Shown here piece by piece: positions 57,382 through 64,000 of a stretch of 64,000 nucleotides of DNA. The translations under genes were made by a program, and so were the position numbers. Origin of the DNA: Methylophilaceae bacterium (GTDB lineage: Bacteria; Pseudomonadota; Gammaproteobacteria; Burkholderiales; Methylophilaceae); the NCBI GenBank assembly GCA_027488395.1, contig JAIYBT010000013.1, positions 1 to 64,000 on the forward strand, written 5' to 3'. The notes below the pieces were generated by a model. That model saw only the letters and a program-made list of their open reading frames with translations, did no database searches and was not told where the DNA came from. Position 1 is the first letter of the stretch. The number at the start of each line of letters is the position of its first letter.

Positions 57382-57860
57382 TGCGTTGCTTATTGAAAAT
57401 ACTTGGGCTAGTGTTGTGTATCACCGTCCAGACTGCAATGGCAGAGGAGCCAGTGATCGCGGTCGTGGTGTCTGCACAATCTGCCTTTACCTTGAGTTTA
57501 AATGCCAATGATTTACCATTGGTATTTTGGCGAAAAAAATTATATTCAGCGCAAGGTAAGGCCTTGCACCCGGCCAATTTGGTTGCAGATCATCCGTTAC
57601 GTCAACGCTTTTCGCAGCTGGTGTTACATAGCTCACCCAAATCCCAAGTTGGCTACTGGAATGGCTTGTACTTTAACGGGATTCAACCTCCATTTACGCT
57701 CCAGTCCGAAGAGGCCATGCTGCGTTATGTGGCGGACACTGATCACGCAGTCGGGTATATCAATGCTTGCAAAGTGGATGAACGTGTACGCCCTGTACTG
57801 TGGGTGACCGCAACCAAAATATGGAGTGAGTCGCCACCACTAAACTGCGACAATCATTGA
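57381..57860 (+). CDS. Small PstS-like periplasmic substrate-binding domain protein
   Basis: The 159-residue protein has a signal peptide (MRCLLKILGLVLCITVQTAMA) and a single-lobe phosphate-binding-like domain: SLNANDLPLVFWRKKLY, RQRFSQLVLHSS, and the YVADTDHAVGYINACK segment as in PstS-like proteins, where a Gly-Tyr motif is typical. It is too short for a full two-lobe binding protein. The start overlaps the porin stop (TGATG), so they form one operon. It may sense or deliver a small anion; the function is inferred only. Confidence 0.75.
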   Translation: MRCLLKILGLVLCITVQTAMAEEPVIAVVVSAQSAFTLSLNANDLPLVFWRKKLYSAQGKALHPANLVADHPLRQRFSQLVLHSSPKSQVGYWNGLYFNGIQPPFTLQSEEAMLRYVADTDHAVGYINACKVDERVRPVLWVTATKIWSESPPLNCDNH

Positions 57861-57883
57861 CGTTTCAGCGTTAGCATGGTGCA

Positions 57884-59548
57884 TTAAGGGGGTGGCGTTT
57901 GCTTGGTATGTGCCTGTGAACGCACATCAGAATTGGCGTATAACCAACCAAACTTGGCATGACACACTTCTGATTTCAACTCGTATGCGGTCAGCAGTGC
58001 GCAAAAGACATCATCATGACTCAATGGCGTTGCTTTGTAGGGTTGTACTTGCGACAGTTGATAGTCAAAGTGTTTGCCTAACCACAAGATGGCAGGCACA
58101 TGGGTTTGTTCTTTAGGTGCCATCATGTAAGGTGCGGCATGCAAATAAAACCCGTGCTCGCCTAATGACTCCCCATGGTCAGCGACATAGAGCATGGCGG
58201 TTTCATAACGATCATCGTATTTTTTTAGAAACTGAATCACTTTGCTTAAAAAATAGTCCGTGTACAAAATCGCATTGTCGTAGGCGTTATCAATCTCAGT
58301 TTGTGAACACTGGGATAGATCACTTTTTTGACAAATGGGTTGAAATTGTGCAAACGCTTTTGGATAACGTCGATAGTATTCAGGGCCATGGTTGCCCATT
58401 TGATGCAACACAATCAATATATCTTGGTTTGCATGTTTAGCCACATGCGCATCCAAACCGCTGAGCATGCCAATATCGCGACATTCGGTATCACACGCTG
58501 GATTCAAGGTTGGACTTTGAAAGTTTTGGTAGGGTAGTCTTACCGCCACGCCTTTGGAATCCGAGTTATTGTCGCGCCACAACACCTCCACCCCTTGCCG
58601 ATGTAATACATCGAGCGCATTTTCGGTGCGATGCGCGGTTTCCAGATCAAAGTCTTTGCGACCATAATGTGAAAACATACATGGCACGGAAACCCCGGTC
58701 GAAGTCCCGCAAGCGCTCACGTTTGCGAAACTTACCACGGCTTCTTGACTTAAGCGTGGGTTGGTTAGCCGGTGATAACCGTTAAGAGAAAAACGATCAA
58801 ATCGGGCAGTTTCACCCACCACCATAATAATCAGTTCATGTTTGCCACTCGCTTGCATGTGCGTGGCATCACGCGAGATATTGATCATGGTTTTATTGGG
58901 TGGACTTGAAAATTGTTGCGATATAAATTTGATGAGCGAGTAATGGGAAAATGTAGGATTGGCATACATGCGCACCAATTTGTGCTCGCGAATAAAGCTG
59001 GCATAACCCGCAGTATTAGGCAATACGCATAGGAGCAATACCAACAGCAAAGCCATGATGTGAAACAGTCTGAATTGAAAGCGATCTCGTGCAAAACAAG
59101 CTGCAGGGGCTTTAAACAATAGCCAAAGCGCGGGTAGAACGCCCGCAAGCCCGACAAAGCGTACCATTTCCCATGACATTAACCCCACCATTTCTTGACG
59201 GTCGGTGTGCATCACGTTGTGCATCATCACCGTATCAATAATGATCCCGTAGGTGTGCATATAAAATCCTGTCAGTGCACTTGAAAAAATGATCACTGCA
59301 AGTAACCAGCGGGAAAATGGCCCATGTGCGATCAGTAACAGCCATATCATGGTGACGCAGGTAAAAAACAGACACACACTGAACAACAATCCTGTCTGTG
59401 GCCCTTGCCAGGGAAATAACAAGTTGAGTTGTTTGAGCAATGCCTGATTATCAAACACCATCAACCATAAGGTGACTATCCATAACAGTCGGATTTGTGG
59501 GCTAAACCAAGTTTGAAAAAATGTACTCAGGCGGGAAAACAATGTCAT
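57884..59548 (-). CDS. eptA: Lipid A phosphoethanolamine transferase (EptA-like)
   Basis: This 554-residue inner-membrane enzyme adds phosphoethanolamine to lipid A and lowers negative charge. Five membrane helices at the N-terminus are followed by a periplasmic alkaline-phosphatase-like domain with the nucleophile Thr in VVGETARFDRFSLNGY, CGTSTGVSVPCMFSHYGRKD, HQMGNHGPEYY and YVADHGESLGEHG, which carry the zinc ligands. Such changes reduce binding of cationic peptides. It is coupled to a PAP2 gene upstream (four-base overlap). The exact sugar position is not determined. Confidence 0.92.
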   Translation of the reverse strand: MTLFSRLSTFFQTWFSPQIRLLWIVTLWLMVFDNQALLKQLNLLFPWQGPQTGLLFSVCLFFTCVTMIWLLLIAHGPFSRWLLAVIIFSSALTGFYMHTYGIIIDTVMMHNVMHTDRQEMVGLMSWEMVRFVGLAGVLPALWLLFKAPAACFARDRFQFRLFHIMALLLVLLLCVLPNTAGYASFIREHKLVRMYANPTFSHYSLIKFISQQFSSPPNKTMINISRDATHMQASGKHELIIMVVGETARFDRFSLNGYHRLTNPRLSQEAVVSFANVSACGTSTGVSVPCMFSHYGRKDFDLETAHRTENALDVLHRQGVEVLWRDNNSDSKGVAVRLPYQNFQSPTLNPACDTECRDIGMLSGLDAHVAKHANQDILIVLHQMGNHGPEYYRRYPKAFAQFQPICQKSDLSQCSQTEIDNAYDNAILYTDYFLSKVIQFLKKYDDRYETAMLYVADHGESLGEHGFYLHAAPYMMAPKEQTHVPAILWLGKHFDYQLSQVQPYKATPLSHDDVFCALLTAYELKSEVCHAKFGWLYANSDVRSQAHTKQTPPP

Positions 59549-60270
59549 AAACGTGCTTTACTAAAAGTGAAGATGCAAACTAACAAGGCACTCACGATCC
59601 ACATCGAAGTGAGTGTATGCGATAAAAAATGGGCGCCGCGTACTTGTTGGGCGATGCCTAACGCTGCGCCGAGCGAAAGGCCGAGCAACCATACACGCCA
59701 TGCGCGACGCGGGGCATGTGGTAAAAAAAACAAACAAAAACCACTCAACCATAGCGCGGTGGTGGCGTGACCTGCGGGAAAACAATGTCCCGCAAGACCG
59801 TGCCCATGCCAAATAAAACTCGGCGCCCAAGGCTGATTACCGCCATAACGTGATAACGCCCAAGGACAAGCGTGCGGCATCACACTTTTTAAGAGAGACA
59901 CCAATGCGCTATTGACCAACCCCAAAGCCAATACCCAGCCCAAGGCATGCCGCTGCTGTGGCAGTAAGTCGTAGCGGCGTAAGCCGATTGGCAACCACTG
60001 GCGTGGGTACAGCCACAGCGCAAGCATCAGGCAAAGCCACGCGATTAATACGTGCTTCACGCCTTCGTGCATCACCGACACCAAAAAATAAGCATGCTGA
60101 TAACGAAACAGATGCCGTTGCCAATCAAATACGGCATCCGCCAACTGTAGATCTAACGGGGTAAGGTTGGCTTCAACCACAATCGCCACCGCTGCAACGC
60201 ATAGCCAACCCCACAGTTGCAATAGCACCGACGTGGAAACCCATGCTTGCTTGTGGGGGCTGCTATTCAT
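59545..60270 (-). CDS. PAP2 family membrane phosphatase
   Basis: The 241-residue protein has six membrane helices and the PAP2 motifs in variant form: KSVMPHACPW in place of KxxxxxxRP, GHCFPAGHATTA (PSGH-like, with the catalytic His) and RGAHFLSHTLTSMWI (R-x4-5-H). It resembles lipid phosphatases such as LpxE or UppP-type enzymes. Its overlap with eptA suggests joint action on lipid A or its precursors, for example removing a phosphate that EptA would otherwise modify, or recycling the by-product. I chose the ATG at 60270, which has GGTGA upstream. Confidence 0.85.
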   Translation of the reverse strand: MNSSPHKQAWVSTSVLLQLWGWLCVAAVAIVVEANLTPLDLQLADAVFDWQRHLFRYQHAYFLVSVMHEGVKHVLIAWLCLMLALWLYPRQWLPIGLRRYDLLPQQRHALGWVLALGLVNSALVSLLKSVMPHACPWALSRYGGNQPWAPSFIWHGHGLAGHCFPAGHATTALWLSGFCLFFLPHAPRRAWRVWLLGLSLGAALGIAQQVRGAHFLSHTLTSMWIVSALLVCIFTFSKARL

Positions 60271-60521
60271 ATTAATCACCATGGGCTGATGGGGGCGCAA
60301 TTCCGCCCTGCAGTCGTTAGCATCAGTTGCATATCGATGAGATGCGTGCGACGCCTGGTTGATAACAGCATGTCATGATCCGTGACTAACATGGTGGAGT
60401 ACTCAGCAAACCATGTGCCGACATAGGTGTTTTTCTGTATTTGAAGGCCTAAGTGGATGAATCTAAAAGAACTATCTTCGCGTTTTTGTTTCGATGCTTA
60501 TGTGCGTTAACCCACCTAACC

Positions 60522-60577
60522 TGCAAAAAATGCACAATCTGTCCTCACCGAACCAGAAGAAGGATGCAAGATTTGCA
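60522..60577. promoter_or_regulatory. Paired activator sites TGCAA-N4-TGCA
   Basis: The pattern TGCAA-N4-TGCA occurs at 60522-60534 and again at 60565-60577; the second is a longer palindrome ATGCAA-GAT-TTGCAT (60564-60578). Their centres are 43 bp apart, close to four helical turns, and about 129 and 86 bp upstream of the predicted start. This is the usual placement of enhancer-binding protein sites. The protein is unknown. Confidence 0.6.
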
Positions 60578-60630
60578 TATCTTGTTAGCAGATGTGTGCT
60601 TAAGTGTATGATTTTAAGTGACTATTTTTT

Positions 60631-60646
60631 TGGCATGGGCATTGCA
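60631..60646 (+). promoter_or_regulatory. Sigma-54 promoter of the haemolysin-like operon
   Basis: TGGCATGGGCATTGCA matches the RpoN consensus TGGCAYR-N4-TTGCA at every position with exact spacing. The start is predicted near 60657, giving a 25-base leader with AAAGGG before the ATG at 60682. Confidence 0.88.
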
Positions 60647-60681
60647 ATAGATGGCTAACAGCACTTTAAAGGGTTTTTGGC

Positions 60682-61320
60682 ATGCTTACTGGTGAAACAA
60701 CAGAATCTTTCTATACCGCATCCACCGCGTATCAATTGCGCGAATTTGCCCAAGCAAAACGTTATCAAGTCAATGAGATCACTGCACATGTCGTGCCGGT
60801 GACTGCAACCTGTCGATTAGAAGTCGAGCGATTTATTGCAGCTGTTTTTCATCAGGTGTATGGCGCAACCATCACGCACTTTATGCCTGAGCTGGTTGCG
60901 TTGCGTGATCAACACGGTATTTTGGTCGCCGCCTTTGGTTTGCGCCATGCGTCAGACGAACACTTATTTTTAGAGCAATATATTGATGAACCGATTGAGG
61001 TCCTTATGCGCCGTCAATTAGGGCGCGCAGTGACAAGACAAGACATCACATGTATTGGTAATCTCGCGGTGGCCAATCCTCGCAATGCGGGGGTGTTGAT
61101 TGCACACATTATCCAACATAGCTTAGAAATAGGCATTGCTTGGGGGGTCGCTACCGCCCATCACTCCTTACAAAATGGATTGATTAAAGCGGGACGCGAC
61201 ATTACGCCGTTAGCTACCGCCCATCCAGACCGGCTCGCGCCTGAAGAAGCGGCACGTTGGGGTAGCTACTATCGGCATACGCCTCAAATTGTCGCCATTC
61301 GCGGTATCGCAGAAGCATAA
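60682..61320 (+). CDS. Thermostable haemolysin family (GNAT-like) protein
   Basis: The 212-residue protein matches the T_hemolysin family from memory: RFIAAVFHQVYGATITHFMPELVALRD, then HGILVAAFGLRHASDEHLFLEQYIDEPIE, CIGNLAVANPRNAG and RWGSYYRHTPQIVAI at the end. The family is placed in the GNAT-like clan that also includes acyl-homoserine lactone synthases, so it may transfer an acyl group rather than lyse cells. No signal peptide or membrane segment is present, which argues against a secreted haemolysin. It is the first gene of the sigma-54 operon and is followed by the ligase after six bases. Confidence 0.85.
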   Translation: MLTGETTESFYTASTAYQLREFAQAKRYQVNEITAHVVPVTATCRLEVERFIAAVFHQVYGATITHFMPELVALRDQHGILVAAFGLRHASDEHLFLEQYIDEPIEVLMRRQLGRAVTRQDITCIGNLAVANPRNAGVLIAHIIQHSLEIGIAWGVATAHHSLQNGLIKAGRDITPLATAHPDRLAPEEAARWGSYYRHTPQIVAIRGIAEA

Positions 61321-61326
61321 AACAGG

Positions 61327-62838
61327 ATGCTTCACTTGATCGATGCCATTGCTGCACACGCGCTTGCGACTCCGCATGCGATTGCCTTGCAAGGGGATAC
61401 CACAGCATTAAACTACGCACAATTGCAAGCTGCCATCCATGCACAAATGACGCAACTACGCGCGTTTGCGCCCGTCGCCAGCATTGCACTTGCAGTGGAT
61501 AACAGCCCAGCTTGGGTGGTACAAGATGTCGCCGCACTAGCATTATCTATCCCGCTGGTGCCGATTCCCGCTTTTTTTAGCCCAGCACAAAAATTGCACA
61601 CCTTGCGTGATGCGGGGGTGAATGTGTTGTGTACCGACCAAGCTGAGGATTGGCAAACGTTGTGTCCATCAATAACACCGTTAGCAACCACCACCATTGC
61701 AGGCAAAATCCTCTATTTTTTTCAGATATCGGCTGCGCTGACTGCGCCGAATGCTGCCAAAATTACCTACACCTCCGGCACCACGGGTCAACCCAAAGGC
61801 GTTTGTTTAAGGGTTGACGCCATGATGCAAGTGGCACACGCCATTCAACAGAGCACTGAACAAACAGCTCAAGATCGACATTTTTGTGTATTGCCATTAG
61901 CGACCTTGCTCGAAAACGTGGCTGGCGTCTACGCGAGCTTGCTGGCAGGTGCTGAGCTGGTGGTGTGGTCTTGCGCGCGCGTCGGTTTTTTGGGCAGTCG
62001 GTTTGATATCCATAGCTTCATCACTGGTTTGGCGACCACCAAAGCGACCACTGCTATTTTAATTCCTGAGCTGGCACAAGCGTTGGTCGCCAGCGTCACT
62101 ATGCAATCCACACCGTTACCTGCCTTACGTTTTTTAGCGGTGGGAGGTGCAAAAGTAAACCCTAATTTATTGCGCCAAGCGCATGCACTAGGATTGCCAC
62201 TGTATGAAGGGTATGGGTTATCAGAAAGTGCATCGGTAGTTACCCTCAATACCCCCGCACACCACCGCATCGGCAGTATTGGCAAACCGCTACCACATAT
62301 TCAAATAAGGGTCGACGACGCGGGTGAGCTATGGATCAAAGGCGCGCTATTGTCTGGTTACACCTACCCTACGGGCATGGTGTTGCCTAATCTAGATGCG
62401 GAGGGCTTTGTTGCCACAGGCGATTTAGGCTACCAAGATGCAGATGGTTTTTGGTATTTGCATGGCCGCAAGAAAAACGTATTTATTACCTCGTTTGGAC
62501 GCAATGTATCGCCAGAGTGGGTAGAAAGTGAACTGACCCATCATGCTCTGATTGCGCAAGCATGCGTGTTTGGCGAAGCACAACCGAGGAATACTGCGGT
62601 GCTGGTATTGCGCCTACCTGCCTTGGACGCGGCTGTGGCTGCTGCCATTGCCGAGATCAATCATCATTTGCCCGATTATGCGCGGGTGGGGCGCTGGCTG
62701 GTGGCTACCAGCCCATTTTCGCCGCTGAACGGTCAGCTCACCGCAAACGGTCGCTTAAAACGTGACGTCATTTGGCAACATTATCAACCCGCTATTGAGG
62801 CGCTCCCGCCGATGGCAATGCATGAAGGAATTGTATGA
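61327..62838 (+). CDS. AMP-dependent acyl ligase
   Basis: The 503-residue protein is an adenylate-forming enzyme: ITYTSGTTGQPKG (P-loop, about residue 150), LYEGYGLSESASVVTL, GDLGYQDADGFWYLHGRKKNVFIT and the terminal catalytic Lys in GRLKRDVI. It most resembles long-chain acyl-CoA or acyl-ACP ligases. It probably activates a fatty or other carboxylic acid for the GNAT-like or diiron partner. It overlaps the next gene by four bases (ATGA), so the operon is tightly coupled. Confidence 0.92.
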   Translation: MLHLIDAIAAHALATPHAIALQGDTTALNYAQLQAAIHAQMTQLRAFAPVASIALAVDNSPAWVVQDVAALALSIPLVPIPAFFSPAQKLHTLRDAGVNVLCTDQAEDWQTLCPSITPLATTTIAGKILYFFQISAALTAPNAAKITYTSGTTGQPKGVCLRVDAMMQVAHAIQQSTEQTAQDRHFCVLPLATLLENVAGVYASLLAGAELVVWSCARVGFLGSRFDIHSFITGLATTKATTAILIPELAQALVASVTMQSTPLPALRFLAVGGAKVNPNLLRQAHALGLPLYEGYGLSESASVVTLNTPAHHRIGSIGKPLPHIQIRVDDAGELWIKGALLSGYTYPTGMVLPNLDAEGFVATGDLGYQDADGFWYLHGRKKNVFITSFGRNVSPEWVESELTHHALIAQACVFGEAQPRNTAVLVLRLPALDAAVAAAIAEINHHLPDYARVGRWLVATSPFSPLNGQLTANGRLKRDVIWQHYQPAIEALPPMAMHEGIV

Positions 62839-63506
62839 CTTTTTATCAAACATTGATGGACGCTACCCAACAAGAGCGTCAGACGCTGATGTCGCTTCCG
62901 TTGATTGTGCAGGGCGCACAAGGCAACATCCGCTTAGAGACCTATCGCGCATTTTTAACGCAAGCGTATCACCATGTGAAACACACCACACCTTTGCTAA
63001 TGGCATGTGGGGGACGGTTAACCGGTGAATATGAGTGGCTGCGGACAGCCATTGGCGAATATATTGAAGAGGAAATGGGTCACCAAGAATGGGTACTCAA
63101 CGATATTGCAGTATGTGGTGGCGATAAAGAGGCTGTGCGCCACAGCTTGACCGAGGACACTGCCGCCAGCCATGCCACTGAACTGATGGTTGCTTATGCT
63201 TACCATATGATAGATCGCGTGAATCCATTAGGCTTCTTTGGCATGGTGTTGGTGTTAGAGGGCACCAGTACGACGGTGGCTACTCAAGCAGGCGAAACCT
63301 TGATGAAATCATTAAATTTACCGAAAAAAGCCTTTAGTTATTTGCTATCACATGGCGCTTTAGATCTCAGCCATGTCACGTTTTATGAAGGCTTGATGAA
63401 TCGCATCACAAACCCTGCAGATCAAGCCATCGTGGTACATGCTGCTAAACGGTTTTATCGCTTATACGGCGATGTTTTTCGGCATGTCGCTGAAAAAACC
63501 ATGTAA
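62835..63506 (+). CDS. Haem-oxygenase-like diiron oxidase family protein (HDO)
   Basis: The 223-residue all-helical protein belongs to the TenA/haem-oxygenase-like iron-containing family. All six metal positions seen in characterised members such as UndA are present: Glu80 and His83 in EEEMGHQ, Glu142 in LVLEGTS, and His173, Asp177 and His180 in SHGALDLSH (pattern HxxxDxxH). Such enzymes oxidise small carbon or nitrogen compounds, for example making terminal alkenes from fatty acids. The coupled ligase suggests an activated acid or acyl derivative as substrate; the product is unknown. Confidence 0.85.
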   Translation: MTFYQTLMDATQQERQTLMSLPLIVQGAQGNIRLETYRAFLTQAYHHVKHTTPLLMACGGRLTGEYEWLRTAIGEYIEEEMGHQEWVLNDIAVCGGDKEAVRHSLTEDTAASHATELMVAYAYHMIDRVNPLGFFGMVLVLEGTSTTVATQAGETLMKSLNLPKKAFSYLLSHGALDLSHVTFYEGLMNRITNPADQAIVVHAAKRFYRLYGDVFRHVAEKTM

Positions 63507-63538
63507 TCTCATGACACATTGAATCAGCGGGGAACAGC

Positions 63539-64000
63539 ATGCAATTACAAGCACAACATGTGGTGTTAACGGGCGCAACGGGCGGCTTAGGTCGCATATT
63601 AGCGTTGCAGTTGGCGGCAAAAGGCGCAGTGGTAGGGTTGGTCGGACGGGATCACGGCAAATTAACGCAACTCGCCCAAGAAATCACGCAGGCAGGCGGC
63701 AAAGCACACGTGTTATTGGTTGATTTTTCCGCCGACCACATGGCTACCAGTTTGTTGAAAGATGCGTTGGCGGCGATGGGGCATGTAGATGTGTTGATCA
63801 ATAACGCTGGCGTCATCGAGTTTGTTGCGTTTGAGACACAAACAGATGCGGCAATTGCTAACATCATGCATACCAATGTGATTGCAACCTTGCAATTAAG
63901 TCGTGCGTTTGTGGGTTATTTTTTACAGCGCGAGCGCGGACATTTAGTATTGGTGGGCTCGATATTTGGCAGCCTCGGTTTTCCACATTTTGCGACGTAT
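63539..64000 (+). CDS. Short-chain dehydrogenase/reductase (partial, runs off the window)
   Basis: The gene starts at an ATG with GGGGAA upstream, 32 bases after the HDO stop, and is cut by the window end after 154 codons. It has the dinucleotide-binding TGATGGLGR, VDVLINNAGVIEF and the catalytic Ser in VGSIFGS; the last residue of the window is Tyr in HFATY, the expected position of the catalytic YxxxK tyrosine. The cofactor is probably NADP(H) from the start of the second strand (GLVGRD). It is the fourth gene of the operon and may reduce or oxidise the pathway intermediate. Confidence 0.9.
   Translation, partial: MQLQAQHVVLTGATGGLGRILALQLAAKGAVVGLVGRDHGKLTQLAQEITQAGGKAHVLLVDFSADHMATSLLKDALAAMGHVDVLINNAGVIEFVAFETQTDAAIANIMHTNVIATLQLSRAFVGYFLQRERGHLVLVGSIFGSLGFPHFATY

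Larger units (their letters stand above)
60271..60681. other. Intergenic control region before the haemolysin-like operon
   Basis: This 411-bp divergent spacer between the PAP2 gene and the haemolysin-like gene has no convincing gene. It holds two matching 13-bp palindromic sites and a sigma-54 promoter at its right end (listed separately), and an AT-rich tract of T residues directly before the -24 box. Confidence 0.7.

Overview
The window looks like a chromosome segment of a betaproteobacterium of moderate GC content. Order-typical blocks support this: pilMNOPQ-aroK-aroB-dgt with a divergent mrcA, lptM-lysA, ubiK and comM next to a torF-type porin-glnK-amtB unit, and a fimT-pilV-pilW-pilX-pilY1 minor pilin operon. 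I lean towards Nitrosomonadales (Methylophilaceae-like) but cannot prove the family from this sequence. No rRNA, tRNA, CRISPR array, intact insertion sequence or prophage was found.

Layout. 1-1300: two tandem 660-bp units, each holding an inverted pair of a ~220-bp structured repeat, plus the end of a further copy at base 1. 1315-7440: housekeeping genes (HIT protein, nadA, nudB, ispH, purU, lysA, lptM), with a candidate sigma-54-driven small RNA at about 3597-3722. 7641-14913: minor pilin operon ending in the tip adhesin pilY1. 15069-19381: a small unknown gene, a trypsin-like protease, a small exported protein, a DUF1993 protein, comM and ubiK. 19559-22491: nitrogen-regulated porin-glnK-amtB operon behind a textbook sigma-54 promoter. 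22594-27291: type I-like exporter (ABC protein with a degenerate ATPase, HlyD, TolC). 27292-28049: decayed DNA with a toxin remnant. 28050-31107: mrcA and a downstream gene. 31271-39197: sigma-54 promoter, pilMNOPQ, aroK, aroB, dgt. 39282-45466: TonB receptor, glycosyltransferase, galE, FkbM methyltransferase. 45470-53064: isochorismatase-like hydrolase, TolC, PIMT-like protein, and a TetR-regulated RND pump with a perfect 35-bp operator. 53262-57860: sensor kinase and sigma-54 activator divergent from a porin plus a small PstS-like protein. 57884-60270: lipid A phosphoethanolamine transferase and a PAP2 phosphatase. 60522-64000 (runs off the window): operon of a thermostable-haemolysin-family GNAT-like protein, an AMP-forming acyl ligase, a haem-oxygenase-like diiron protein and an SDR.

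The strongest candidate for an undescribed system is that last operon. It has a near-perfect sigma-54 promoter (60631-60646), two identical-pattern upstream sites TGCAA-N4-TGCA 43 bp apart, translationally coupled genes, and a complete set of six putative iron ligands in the diiron protein. It looks like a small pathway that activates a carboxylic acid and processes it oxidatively. The window holds four good -24/-12 promoters (small RNA, porin-glnK-amtB, pilM, haemolysin-like operon) and one sigma-54 activator gene, so RpoN control is a recurring theme.
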